Assembly (NCBI RefSeq): GCF_026745355.1
Contig: NC_079202.1
Span: 41,633,715-41,697,714 of the forward strand
Source: Beta vulgaris subsp. vulgaris
Taxonomy: Eukaryota; Streptophyta; Magnoliopsida; Caryophyllales; Amaranthaceae
Direction: 5' to 3'
Length of the DNA stretch: 64,000 nucleotides
Shown here: positions 1-15,000 of the stretch, one piece after another
Layout of the letters: each line of letters opens with the position of its first letter
Numbering within the stretch: position 1 is the stretch's first letter
Notes under the pieces: model-generated
Told to the model about the DNA's origin: nothing
Databases searched by the model: none
What the model saw: only the letters and a program-made list of their open reading frames with translations
Made by a program: the position numbers and the translations under genes

Positions 1-3000
1 CACTAGAGGAACAAGCATTTAGTTATAGACTGGCTTCTTCCTCCGAAGGATTTAGCAGGAAATTATCAAACAGGGCCGAGCATTATTTCATGACTATCCA
101 ATTTGAGGGTACTTCTGACAGATCAGAACCAATCTCCATGGATCTTGTTGGTCTCACATACTTTGAGGTAAACTTTTCAAACGACAACAAGAGGGAAGAT
201 GCAAATGTTGGGCTTCTTGTACCTGTAGTGTTTGATGTCTCTTTGCAGCGGTATAGCAAGCTTATCCAACTGTATTCCACTGTGAGTGAGATGGCTAGCT
301 CTTTCCATAATGGCGTAGTTTCTGCTCACTTTTTGTATATGCTGTGTCTTCTTTACACTTTCTGATTGCAAATATGTCTTCTTTACACTTTCTTATAACA
401 GGTCATATTCAAAAATTCAACATCAATGCCATTGGAGCTACGATTTGACATTCCGTTTGGCATGTCCTCAAAGGTATACACAAAAAGAGTATCGATCTTC
501 AATTGTCAGCTGCTTGTTGTGAATTCATTTATTGTTGCTTATTGCAATATTGATATCACAAATTTCCGATTCCTGTTAAACAATAGATTGTAGATCCAAT
601 ATATCCTGGCGAGGAATTTCCTCTTCCTTTACATCTGGCAGAAGCAGGTCACATGAGGTGGCGTCCTCGTGGTAACAGCTATTTGTGGAGTGAAGTGCAT
701 AATCTTTCGATGATTCTCTCAACTGCAAACAGGAGTGGGTTTTTGAGATCTCTTGCTTGCAATCCATCTCATCCAAGCAGTTATTTGTTTCGTTGTTGCC
801 TATCAGTTCAAGACACAAGCTTATCTTTATCTGGGAGACTGGCAAGGGGATCACCCTATCTCAATAACTCTGTGAAGCAGTCAGCCACAGCTTGTGATCA
901 GCTACACAATTCTAAAAGGTCAAAGACCAGGTTCATTCATCGTGTGACGCTGACTACACCATTAACTGTTAAAAATTATCTTCCCCATGCAATCTCTATT
1001 ACTATAGAAGGTGGTGGAGCCACTCACACAGCCGTAGTAAGGGAGGTATACTGAAGCTTTGTTTCAATTCTTCTGCCAAGACTTTGTATTTTATTTCAGG
1101 AAACATTTATTAACATATTCATTGTTCTTTCAGGAAGAAGCCTCATTTTTCCATGTTGATTCTTCACATGATCTGGATATGACGTTCAATATTGATGGAT
1201 TTAAACCAGCAGCAGTTAAATTCCCGCGGGCAGAAACATTCTGCTCAACAGCTAAGCCCAGTGGAATTGTATTATCAATGACAGAGACTATTACGTTTAG
1301 TGCTGACTTGTCTGATGGTAATTTTGGTTTTCTATAACTTTTAGATATCCTCCTTCATTCGGTTCTCTAATATCCACCATACTGTGTATACTGCTAGGCT
1401 CTACATATGTTACAACTGAGAAGAGGATGGATTCATTGTCTGGTGCTCGGGAACTTTGCATTTCTGTTCCATTTTTGTTGTACAATTGCACAGGATTCGC
1501 ACTGACAGTTTCAAGATCTGACCGTGAACTAAAAGGAAACTATCGTGTTGTTTCGAGTTGCTATGACTCGACTGAGGAAGGATTCTTTATTGATCAAAAA
1601 AATGGGCTTCATCTCTTACCATCTGAGGATAGGCCAGAACCTAGAACCTTAAACTTGGTCAATGAAAGTTATCTGTCAAAGAATCATATTATCTGTTCCA
1701 AAGAAATTGTCAGTCCACATTCAGGAATCTTCCTAACGCAGTCATCAATTTCACATGGCTCTATATACCGTCATCAATCTGTGAACCAGTTGGATTTGAC
1801 CATACAAGAGGATTCAATAAAAAACTTGAATAAAGTCTCCAATGTTCCAAGTAATGAGTGTCTAAAAGCTAAGCCGGTTATGTACTCCCCCGATCCAAGT
1901 GCAGTTCCTAGTGAAATAATGGTCAGAATAAGCAGATACCATGCCGAATGCCCCATAGAACACATACCAAGCTCATCATGGTCAAGCCCCTTTTTCCTTG
2001 TTGCTCCTAGTGGGTCAACTGCTGTTTTGGTTCCACAACCATCTACAAGTTCTGCAGCTGTTATATCTGTGACCTCACATCTACTTGATACACCACTTAT
2101 GGGGCGGACTAGAGCCATCACGTTCCAGCCAAGGTGATATATTCTGCTATACTCTGGATTTGGTGATCTTTCTTGAATGTACATAGGCATGTTGATGAGC
2201 CAAGCAAAAAGTCAGCTCGGCCATTAAGTTCTATACGCCTTCTGTCTCATTATGTTTGCCCCATATTGATTTTTTGCAATTCTTCAAGAACACTATTGTG
2301 TTGGTGGGGGCGGGGGGGTTGTCTAGCACATTTAACTATAGAGATAAAGTGATCCCAATTTGGCCAAATAAGAAATGGGACAATGTTACAGGGCCAACAG
2401 AAAATTAGAATAGGGGGAACATTATGGGACACAGGGAGAGAGTTAATTAAGGTCTGTGCAGCTCAATCAGGCTCATCACATCTGAGGCTCAAGCTTTCTG
2501 CATAATCGTTAAATTTGCTTTCATCAGGATCATGTGTCCTATAACCTATTAAAGTGATCTGGCATCTCGTGGTTTTCCAGAACATTCTTGTCTCCCTTGC
2601 CTAACCATTGCACCAAGAAATTTAAATATATCGCTTCATTTTGGGTTCATTGGGGAGTTAAGAGTTCCATTAAATGAAAATTCTGCAAATAAATTGAGCA
2701 TAACTTATCTGGGTAGTGGACTTTGCAACTGCACTATGATTTACCTTTAAGTCTATGACACTAAAATAATTATCCAATATGAAGGTCTCACCGGTAGCAG
2801 GATTTGTGGAGCTCCGAGGTCTTAACCCTGACGTATCCAAACTGACGAAGAGGCTGTATCTGAGACCCCCTCCCCTTTGATCTATCAACTAATGACTTTT
2901 AAATGTGTTCAAATGTGCTTGGGTCTTGGTAAGTATAGCCTGGAAGCAATCAGTTCCTGATCTGTCAAAATACTTAGTAACTCAGATGCCTTGAGTGAGC

Positions 3001-6000
3001 TTTTAGTGTTGATGCTTGGCTTGTCTCAGGCCTATGTATGTGTGTGATTGCCTTAACAATCTTTGCTGAGGTTCTTTTGTTTGCTTTTCTTTTGTTTTTC
3101 GGCAGATATGTGATAAGTAATGCATGCAGCAAGCCTTTATGCTATAAACAGAAGGGCACCGATTTTGTGTTCCATTTAGGCGTTGGTCAACACTCTCATC
3201 TTCATTGGATAGACACAACAAGGTAATCTACTGATATTACTGGGCTAATGAACTGTAGTCTCTACATGTAGTAACTTTTGCTGCTTAGTCTTATACATCC
3301 ACTTAAATCTAGCAACAATGAATGTACTAGGACAGATATATGCTAACTGTAGCTTGGACTGCTGGTTTGCGTCATCTGTGTGGATCTACATCCCCACTAT
3401 GACTGGATATATTTCATAAATGTCTTGATGAAAAACTTTTGGGAAGCAATATTAACTGTTGCCTTGGATGATGCTTCTGCATCATGAGCCGTTGAGCCCT
3501 CTTGTTTTGCCAGTCGTTAAGTCTTCTTACGAACATGACACATCAGCTAATTTGGTAACTTTTGCTCTAATTGCTTGTTGAACCTGCTATAGGGAGTTAC
3601 TTCTTGCAGTCCGTTTTGATGAACCTGGATGGCAGTGGTCAGGTAACTTTCTTCCAGATCATCTTGGCGATACACAAGTGAAAATGCGGAATTATGTGTC
3701 TGGTGCATCGAATATTATACGGATTGAAGTGCAGAATGCTGATATCATTCAAGATGAGAAGATAATTGACAACGGCATTGGCAAGTCAGGAACAAATTTC
3801 ATTCTTCTTTCTGATGACGACACAGGCTTCGTGCCGTACAGAATTGATAATTTCTCAAAAGAGGTATGTAGTGCAGTCGTATTATCAACTGTTTTATCTA
3901 CATTAGTTTATAGAAGTGGATAGGATAAAGATAAAGAAAAGAAACCATGAGGACTTGTTATTGACTTTTTTATAATGTGATCTAGGCTTGTCTTAGTCTC
4001 TGTTACTTCAACACTCTAATTCTCCTTGCATGTGCCTGTCGGAAACGAGACAACACTTTGGCCGACATGACACACTTACGTGTATCGGGTACTCCACATT
4101 ATGACACAACAACCCTTTACTGAAGGAAAACCGACAAAAGCAATGGCACCACTCACTTATGTCCTTGTTTTACTTAGAATTATTTGGCTTTAACCAGCTT
4201 GTAAACACTTTTTTCGAAATAACCACCTTGTATGACTCTTTTTGCTTTAGGTTATCACCAATTGATGGATTCGGTGAGGAAAAGCGGGATATTCCGTGTA
4301 AAAATTACTGAATTATTCGTTTGAATCTGTCAAGTGGGGGCAATCTAAAATAAAAGCAATCATATGAGGTGGTTATTAAGAAAAGTTGTTTATCAGGTGG
4401 TTCTTTGAAAAAAGTAGAATTTATATGGTGGTTAAAGTCAAAAATTCCTTTTATCTATGCTCTGCTCTTTCATTTGTTATTGTTATGTTCTTTTGCTTTG
4501 TTTTCTATTACTATGTTCCTTTGGCAATGGTAGGTGGGATGGAGTAAGTGGCACTGTTAGTGGGAGACAAAAGAGAGGTAGATGGATCGGAATATAGTCT
4601 TTGAAATGGTAGTAAATAATGAACTAAAATTGATAAGGTTCTTAAGCTCTTATTTTTAGGAAATAATCACAGCAATAATGGGGACTACAACCAGTCTTCA
4701 TAAAAATCCTATTTGCAACTATAACACTCCAAAACTTTGGTTTCAAAACTTTATAAAGCATTCACTTTTCATTAAAATATCTGACCAAACCTTTAAGGTG
4801 TTACCGCCGCATCTATTGTTAATGCAAGGCTAATTATTAAAATAAAAATTTAATTCACAAACCAAAGTATCAAAATAAACCACTAAGTTGTCTAATTTAA
4901 ACCAAACCAAAACTAAACAATCCAAATAACAATACTATCGTGTTTGTTAAACTAGGTGAACTTAAAAAGCTATAGATTCACTCATTCGTGCAACATAGTC
5001 CCTTTCATTAACCTTCACAATATAAATAGGAAAAGAACAAAGAAAACAAAAACACAAAAATTAGCGAAAGCTAAGTAATTACAACTCCATCCGTAAAATA
5101 CTACTAATAGTTTAGTTTGTAAATAATTTTTATTGCATAATAGAAACAAGTACATAATATGCTTAATCATTTCAATTATTTCAAGTTTATATGAGTCATA
5201 CAACAACAAGTTTGATTGTTAGAGGGGAATTGAACGTCAGTAGGCCGGGACTAATCCTAGTAACCACCCACTTCAACATGGGTCGTCACCCAAATAAATT
5301 AAGAGTAATGGCCAATATCGTTTTGCATAACGTCCCTAGTGTGCATACCCCTCACTGATCTAATGAGTATCCACAACACTCACCAATAGTATTAGGTGGA
5401 ATACAATAAAGAGTTGTAACAAAATAAAATCAAGTACTGTTTATTACCTATGGAGGATCCACGTCCACAGTTAATTCCCTCAATAATGTTTCCACTTTAC
5501 GTGATTAATAGATTTTAAAAGTTATGACACATCAAATTAACATTAACAGGAATGTCTTTAGTTTAGTAAATATTTTTCACAACTTAATCACTTTATAGAA
5601 TTATAATAGTCAACATCCATTATTCATAGTAACCAATACATACATCCTTGAAGCCTCATAGAATCACAATATCAGTTTATAATAATCGTTTGTAACATCA
5701 TTAATTCACTAGTTGTACCCATTAAATTACATTATAAACCTTAGTATAATTTTTAATATGATGGTTACATATGTACATTATAAATCCAAAAGTAATAACA
5801 AAACACTAGTAGACACATATGTATTATATGTAGTGATAGTATGTACAATAAATATAATAATAATTTTAGTCATAACAAGTACTAATACTATTCATGTCAC
5901 ATAATATACATCTAACATAAACATAGAATCACATAACCACATGTATTACACATAGCACATACAATTCCTAACGGGATTCTAGTTGTTGATGGACATTGTG

Positions 6001-9000
6001 AATTACCTCGAATGCGTCCCAAGTATAGCAATATCACCTAAAATTCGCCTCTTACGAAGTTTCCGTCTACAACAAATAATATAACCTAAAGTTAGTCACT
6101 TAATATCTGTGTTACTTCGACACCCTCCTTCGCCTTGGGTGTCGCGTGTCTACTCGACACGACACGTGACACGACGCTCGACACGCCTGGAAGAAGTGTC
6201 CGAGTCGGGTATCAGAAAAGTGTCGGAAGAGAGGTGTCAAAATCACCCAGAAGAGAAAAAGAGAATAAAGAAAAGCCCATTGAAATTGCAAAGGAGAAAT
6301 TACAGATCTAGGGCTTGGATGACAAACCCTAGATGTGAAATTGGAAAGAGAGGAGACCGAGCTTAGGAAAATTACCATGGGGATTTTGCTTTTAGATCAA
6401 TTTCAAACTGGAAGGAGGACTCCATTGTTATCTGATGCGACGAATGTGATTGACAGAGGGAGAACGAAGAGAACTGAAGAAGATGAAAGACAAGATAGAA
6501 GGTGAAAGGGTGGAAGGGAAAACCATGGGAAATGGTTGTTCTGAAAAACAAATATAAAGCAAAATAAATACTTATTAAATGTACAGTTGACTATTGGGAG
6601 TTGGAACTAGTGTGTATTGGAACATGGCCCTCATTTACTCTTACTTATTAAACCATAATAATTTTCAAGGTAAAATTTTAAATTCTACCTACTTTTTAAC
6701 AATTTCACAACTTTTTTTTAACAGAAAAAAGGGGTGTAGATTTTTTTTCCGACACTTATTACGATATCGTGTCTATAAAACTGGTCAAGACACTCTTGTG
6801 ACCGTATCCCCATATCGGCCATACTTTTGGAGTAGAGTGTCGGATCCTCCGATCCCTACTTGGATACGACACCCGTATCCGTGTCGGAGTAACATAGCTT
6901 AATATAATATCCCGAAAAATAATTAACCAAAGTTTATAAGATTAATAATTAACAAATTTGAAAAGAAAAGAAACCAAATGTTAAAAACCTTTCTTCAAAA
7001 ACGTCTGCCACAACTTGTACAAAAGAACAAAACTACCAAACTTTAGATGTGACAAGCAAGTCACATATTACATGCACTTGCTTGCACACATAAGGACAAG
7101 GCTACTACATTTATTTATTTATTTTTATTTTTAAAAGAAAGTCAAAACTTGAAACATCAGGAAGTTTAATAGCAGTAGCACGCGAAACGAGAGGAAGTAA
7201 GAAAGAGAAAGGAAGAAAGAAGGAAAGGGAAGAAGAAGACCGGCGCCGTACAAGTCGCCGGAGTCGCAGTGTCGGGTTTAAAAATATTTTTATTTTATTT
7301 TATTTTTTTTTCTGGTTGAAACCTTCGAAACAACAATGGTGGATTCTAGATTTGGAATTTAAAACTTACCAAAGGGATGAAGAAAGTGAATTACGTGAGA
7401 ATTTTTGGGTGTTTGGGGGTATATATATGTATGTAAATCTAGGGTTTTCACTAAAAGATAAGTATTTAAAAAATCTAATCCTTTCCCAAAACCAACTCAA
7501 GTTATAATTTCAGAATTTTCTTTTCTCTATCTTTCTTTTTGAATGAAAAATCTTATTTACTAAAAAAATTCTGATTTCGAAAATTTTATTTTTAAAAGAT
7601 AAAAATCTGGTTTAATAAAAAAAAAAAAAAAAACAAGTTTCAAAAAAAAAATATGATTTATTATAAATTATAATTTATTTTTCAGAATTTTATATTTATA
7701 AAATCTTATTATAACAAGATAAATTTCATAAAATAGTTATAAAAATTTGGGATATTACATCTACTCCCCCTTAAAAGAAAGTTCGTCCTCGAACTATAAC
7801 GTTAGCTCTTGCTACTAATATGCAAACAAAAGTTAGTATCACATTCTACCCCCCTTAAAGAGTTTCGTCCCCGAAACTCAAGCGTACTGCTGAAAAAGTT
7901 CGGGATATCGATTTTTCATATCATATTCGGCTTTCCATGTAGCCTCTTCAGAAATTTTACTTGACCATAACACCTTGACCAATTTTACCGCCTTGTTTCG
8001 AGTACTTCTCGTTTTGGTATCAAGGATCCTAACTGGCCATTGTTCAAAGGATAAGGTCTTATCTAGCTCAATGGTTTTAGGTTCAATGATATGGGTAGGA
8101 TCATGGGCATATTTTCGAAGTTGAGACACATGAAAGACATTATGGACATTGGCTAACTCCATTGGTAAGGCTAATCTATAGGCTACTTCCCCAATTCACT
8201 CCAAGATCTCATATGGTCCAATGTAACGCGGACTCAATTTTCCTTTCCTACCAAATCTCATGACCCCCTTTGTTGGTGACACTTTCAGCAAAGCCTTCTC
8301 CCGAAACTCAAATTCCATCTCCCTTCTAGTCTGATCTGCATAAGCCTTTTGTCGATCCGCTCTTATGTGTTCCTGAATAAGCCTAACTTGTTTCGTTGTT
8401 TCTTCGATCATCTCAGGCACTAAAGTCATCGTCTCACTTATGCCACTCCAAACACAAAGGACTCCTACATTTTCGCCCATACAATGCTTCATATGGTGCC
8501 ATCTTTATGCATGAGTGATAAATGTTGTTATACGAAAACTCTATAGTTGGCAAATAATCATCCCAAGATCCTCCAAAGTCTATCACACATGCTCTCAACA
8601 TATCCTCCAAATTTTGGATTGTTCTCTGTGTCTGTCCATCTGTCGCAGGGTGAAAAGCTGTAGCAATGTCCCAAATGCTTGTTGTAACCTCTCCCGAACT
8701 TGGACAAAAATCTTGAGTCTCGATCTGAAACAATATCCCTTGGTACTCCATGCAGTCTCACAACCTCTCGCACATATGCACTAGCCAAGTGTTGCATACT
8801 CCAAGTATCCTTCATTGCTATAAACTTTTGACTTTGGAAAAATGAATTGGAGATGGTATTTCGGGACAGAGGGCGTATGAATTATTCCATATAATTCCAA
8901 CTATGGGGCCTACTCAAAATAATCGAGTGACCATTATGTAACATAAAAACAAAACCGATTTAGAAGGTCAAATGTTGATATTTTAAGATCCACTTGGGGA

Positions 9001-12000
9001 GGCAGGGGGAAACGACATGAGAAAGAAGAAGGAAAAAGAAATAAACTATGGAGGGGCCTAGTTAAAATGATCTTGTGTTGGACATCATGGATAGCTTGCC
9101 GGCAATATATGCTATAGCGTCAAGTCACGAACCACAAATATCCAATTGGTACCCAAATTCGCGAATTAGGGGCTATTTCTTAGCTATGGGATTTATGTTT
9201 GAAATTGAAGCAATTTCATGCAATTAGTTGTGGAATTTTGCTCGAATATGATTCTTATAGCTCAGTTAAGATTTAAATGGAATCACTGTTGGTCTTTATA
9301 ATTCTTTCAGCTCAATCTTCTCTCTCTGTCAAGCTTCTGCCCTAAACACGCCAAGGCCGCTTGCCTGACACCTCAGCAACAACAGAGGCCCCTATACCTC
9401 ACAGTTTTAGTCGTAGGTTGCTGCGCCCAACATTTCAGATATGGTTTCCCTGCACATGAACTTGCTTTGGGCGGGATTTATTTAGGGCACCATACTCCTT
9501 TTTGTTCAAGATATAGGGCTTTATAGCTATGCCTAGAAATTTATGTTTCACGATGCGAGTTATTATACAAAACTAAACCATTATATGTTGTAGTCTCAAT
9601 TTTGCCTTTTTTGTCAAGTTCTTATATAACATTGAATGTGGTGCATGATTGTAAATTGATCTTATTTTTCCTGAAATTAAGTGGGTCTTAGTCAATGTGT
9701 TACAACCTTAAATTGCCGACATTTTGAAGCTGGGGGTGTATATGGGTAAAATCTCCATTGTGTCTCTCTTAGTATAACAAAAAACATACTTTTAAGATTA
9801 TTCTGTGAAAAATGAATATGTTAGCTCTCTTCCAATTGACAGTTTGATAAAACAGAGATTGGGATTTGGGTGTTGTTCTTGCAAGAAAAATTCTGGAAGT
9901 GTGTAATCTTGTGTAATGTGTACCCTTTTATTAGATCCTTATATATAGCTCTTACTTACATTATATTTTTACCTCGAAGACTCAGTTTATTTAATATGTC
10001 AATGAAATCAGGTTCTCTTGCTGTATAGCTGTCCATCTAGATTCTAGCATCTATTGTTCCCTTAAAATAAAAATTTGAAGACTTCTATCATTTATCATGA
10101 TATCACTTACGAAGTTTTACTCCTTTTTCCTACCGTCAGTGTATATTATGTCACTCTGATGGTGACATTTGGTGCTGGTGTAAATTCTTCTAAGTGCCAA
10201 CCTTCTTTACTAACAGATTTTGGTTTTAAATATGGACACTCTCTTTCCCTGATACTGTCCAGTTTCTATGTTTGATCTCTGCAGATGCCCTCACTACCAG
10301 ACAACTTGTTTCCTACAAAAATTTATAACTGATACTGGGTGTAGGCTTCTAAATTGAACAAAGAAGCCTCTTTATAAAAATTAAACTTTTTGTAAGGACT
10401 TGTTCCTTCATGTTGACGAAGTAAGTTAACTATATACTTAGATTGTGCTTCTTTTCACCTTGCAGACACTGCGAATTTATCAACAGAAGTGTGAAACTCT
10501 GGAAACTATAGTCCATCCATACACTTCATGCCCTTATGCTTGGGATGAGCCTTTTTACCCCCATCGACTAATTGTTGAGGTACGAAGTCTTTCCTGTGTT
10601 TTACCCTGTGATAATAAAAAATTATATATGTAAATAATGTCTTGTGACTAGTTTCATAAATTTGTATGGCACCAGGTTTCCCATGTATATGTACATTCTC
10701 GTATATATTGTAAGTAGTAGTTAATCCCTGAACAAGGACAAATTAGTGAGGAATAATACTCCCTCCGACCCAAAATAAAGTTCCCATTTCCATATTTAGT
10801 TCCACATTTTTCCGTAATTTGTTTAGAACAACTGTGTCCCATCATTTATTTGCTTCTTGAATTTTGTTTTTTCCTTTGTTTATTCAACCAAAATGTTACA
10901 ATTAATGCTTTTTCATCAATTATTCTCCATTCTCTCTCCTAAAATCATCTTTTCCCATACAACATTTATTTAAATAAACAAAAAATCTTTACTATATCTT
11001 TTAGATTCTACTTGCATAAATTACTGCAAAAAAAGGGAAATGGGAACTAAATTTTGGGACGGAGGGCGTAGTTAATTCCAAAGCAAGGACAATTTGACTA
11101 AATTGCAACCTTTTCCCCGCTTACCCCCATTATTTGTCACTCTTTCTATCTACCAATTTCTCCATATCCCTTTTTGTGTTTTGTCTTAAGTTTCAGATCT
11201 CTGCTTGATGTCCTTCCTCTCAATTTTTCATATCTGCCAGAACCATCAAATTCAATAGATTTGATATGGTATACTATACCAAAAAAAGTTTCCTCTTATG
11301 TCTTATGAACTTGTATGTTACTGCAAGATTCCTGGAAAGCGCACATTGGGATCATATACACTTGATGATGTTAAGGAATATCCACTTATACATTTGGCAT
11401 CATCGTCAATGTCGTCGAAGGTAATTATTCTTTGGCCCGAACTCATGTCATGAGCTTTTCTCATGTAATATTTTCTTTGGAGAACAAATTGTTTACCTTT
11501 GCTTAGCTTAATGATGTTAATTTGCCCTCATTGCACTAACATGTTTATTGCTCTTTCTTTCTAACTTCACAAAAATATTCTCGGGCGTAGAAGCATGAGA
11601 GGACATTGCTTTCATCAGTCTATGCAGAGGGTGCAATGAAGGTAGTTCTAGCTGTATAGATCAGAATCTATCCATCATCCATCCTGTACTCTTCATAAGA
11701 GTAAATTTGTGTATTGCAGGTTCTCATTATCGTTGATTCAAGCTGTCACGTTTTGGATGAGGTGAAAAGACCAAGTTCCATTTTATCAGGGGGGAAAAAA
11801 GAAAGTAAAGAACGGGCGGACCTGTCTCTTGATTATAAGGAGAAGGTATCTGTTCAGTTCTCTTTTATTGGGATCTCCTTGATAGATTCATATCCTCAGG
11901 TATTCTTTTGTTGAGATCATATGTAACCTTTTGTTATCTTCAGCTAGTTTGTTGTCTAGATAACTGAATATAACTTCCTCTTTTTAATATTTATCAGGAG

Positions 12001-15000
12001 TTGCTCTATGCATCTGCAAAGGACATAAGAGTTGATCTTCTCCAGAATATGGAGCGACAGAGTTTTTCTTTTCAAATCTCATCCTTACAGATTGATAATC
12101 AATTGCGTGGTACGCCATATCCAGTTGTTTTGTCTTTCGATGAAGATTTCAAAGGTGGCCTTGTCAGCCACATGAGAAATAAGGATGGAGGAACAAAGAC
12201 AAAAATGGAAAGCATGATGAATTACGCTATTGGGATTTCTTCTGAACCAAAGATTTATCTGGTGGCTTCAAAATGGAGGAACAAAGAGATGATGTTGGTT
12301 TCATTTGAATATATAAACTTAAGGTGTGTTCATAAGCACCCTCTATTCTGTAAAATAGCTACTTCAGATAATGCATTGGAGATTTACCTTTTAAAGCTAT
12401 ACAGGATTGGAGATCTATGTCTTGAGCTTGATCTGGAGCTGCTTTTAAAACTGCTTGAGTTTATTAAGGCAAACCCTTTCTTAAACTCTGATACTCCAAC
12501 TTCAGTATCGGTGCCTAATGATTTGTGCAAGCTGGGTGTAGTGGACAAGTCCTTTTCTTTTACTCCACAGAGTTCTGAATATCTGCGAGCAATTGAAGAT
12601 CAGCAGCTCCCAAAGACTTGTAACACTTATACCCTATCATTGCCAGAAGTAGTTCCAATTGGAGCTCCATGGCAAAAAATATACCTTTTGGCCAGAAGAC
12701 AAGATAAAATTTATGTAGAAGCTTTTTCTTTAGCCCCTGTTAAAATGACGTTGAGGTAACATACAAGCAAGCATCTGTTTGAGTTTTTTTCTTTTTATTC
12801 CTTCTGCTTGTGTTTGCCTTTTGATTTCACATCATCCTGCAGCTTTTCAAGCAATCCATGGATGCTCAAAATGGCAGGTTTGTCATCTGGCGAATCTATC
12901 TTCCATGTAAGTGTCTGGGATCTTGCATTTTTTTGTGCTTTCTGTGATTGATTCTGCTGCTTTTTTTTTTCTAACACTCAGTTGTTGAACATTCTACTTT
13001 CTTCATCTCAAAATGATTTTTCAGCTGTAAATAATATGATTTTGGTGAGATCTTGAAATCAGACTAGTGATAGGGTACAGTATTCTGGGAAGTTGCTACG
13101 AAAGGGAAGTGGAAATCATTCTGAGACAACTATAAGACAACATCAAATATTCTCTACCAAATTGGGTGGTTGTTTGAGGTCAGAAAGGCAATGTTGACAC
13201 CCCACCCCTAGAGAAGATTTTGTTCTTCTTTAAGCCTAAACTGTAGCTAGATTTTAGCTATGAGGGTCAACAAATTTTTTTGCTCAAATATACAATTAAT
13301 TTAGCGTGCACCAATTTTTAACGCTGCACTGATCTGTGAGTGCAGTCATCATGCCTTAAAGTTGAATTGAGTCAAAAGAAATTCTGAATTGAGTACAATC
13401 TATAGGTGTTTCTTCAATATTAAAGTAATCACATCACTAGGAAAGTTATTTAGAAGGATAGAAAAGAGGTATTTTTACTTTGACTGGTCAATGCAACGAT
13501 TAATAGGGTGCCAGTTGATCAAAGAATGACAATATTTTTTATTTGATAAAGACTGTGCTTTAGTTCATAGTTACCTGCTCTGCAGCACCTTTCTTAAATC
13601 AGCCATAAGTCATCTGCCTCTCCAAGAATGGCTTGTAGAATCTGCATTCAGAAGCAATTTCTTTTTAGTTATAGAACTCAACGAGCTTTTTTTCTGTCTG
13701 ATATACGCATGTACAGTCGCAAGTTGATCAAGTTACGTTGTACCATTATTTTATAGAAGACAGCTCTTGGAGGGTCAATGATGTTCCTAAGCCCTGAAAT
13801 AACAACTATAATTCATGTCACAATGGTTTCAATTCAAAATTTAATGATGAGTGAATAGAGTTGCAAGGATTTTTAAAACATTTTATATGCCCTTGTTAAT
13901 AAAGCATTTCATAAGACAAGTTTTTTTGTCTTTTGACTTACCATATTGTACTGACAGAGAGGTATCATGGCTCTTGCTGATGTTGAAGGAGCACAAATCT
14001 GCCTTCGGGAATTAACCATCACACATCATATGGCAAGCTGGGCATCCATTCAAGAAATTCTTCTCAAGCATTACAGCAAGCAATTTCTTCATGAGATGTA
14101 CAAGGTACTGCATCTTGCTTCTGTGCCAAATATATTTGATCATTTTATTGGCATCATGCAATTTATTGCTTGATCCAGTGGAAACAGGAACTCAAGAAGA
14201 ACTGCTATTCATTCTATATTCATATCAAAATAAGTTTATCTGTCGTTGATCTTCAAAGGGGAGTCAATCGTGGGTTCAGGCTGAGTCATAGCAAAACTGA
14301 GTACATGGAGTGCAATTCCAGGAATTAGAGGTAGTCACTCGAGTATATAGTAACATTAGATGGTAACAAATTGCAACAAGTGAGTGTTTAAGTGCCTTGA
14401 ATCGGTTTCACAAAGATTCAAGTTGATCAAGACGTGACTCATGGCATACAACTAGAGTAGGTCAAATAGTGAGGATCATCACGTATAAGGTAAAAAAAAG
14501 AAAGATCTGTAGGACGGCTATAAGACATACATTATTATATGGGTCTAAGTGTTGCATATTGAGGAAGGATCATATTATGAACATGGGACCAATATTGATG
14601 TGTATTTTAAAACAGATGTGTGGAAAACAGTTTAAGAGATAGGATTCAGCACGATGATTTCCAAAAAAAGTTGGGAGTTGTGAATATTTAGGATAAGATA
14701 AGTGAAAATCAAACACAGTAGTTGCGGCATGTGAGACATCAATTAGATGATGCACCCGTAAGGGTGGTGGAGAGTTGGGTTTATGGAGATGTTAGAACTA
14801 GGTGGGGGAGGTCAAAGATGACTTGGATAAAGGGAGTTGATATGAAGGAATTAGGTTTGCGAGAGCATATAGCATTTGACGGAAGATAATGGAGGCAGAG
14901 AATTTATGTGGATAATCATCTGATATAAGATGTTGACTTATTCAGTCAACCCCATCCTATGAGGATTTAGGATATTGTATTGTTGTATTGTTGATTCTTA

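Larger units (their letters stand above)
3864..10465 (+). other. 6.6-kb intron of the VPS13-like gene, filled with transposon DNA
   Basis: The donor follows the exon ending in SKE (GAG|GTATGT) and the acceptor precedes TLRIYQQK (TTGCAG|ACACTG), phase 0. The intron contains a minus-strand Ty3/gypsy 3' end (about 4697-8815) with a nested DNA transposon (6107-6897), and a truncated Stowaway-like terminus near 8830-8876. In 3864-4690 and 8880-10465 I see only AT-rich intron sequence without a recognisable element. Confidence 0.85.

Noticed and set aside
9850..10275. Short open frames in the 6.6-kb VPS13 intron as possible exons
   Set aside because: No domain, no phase fit, and the exons on both sides splice directly in phase 0.
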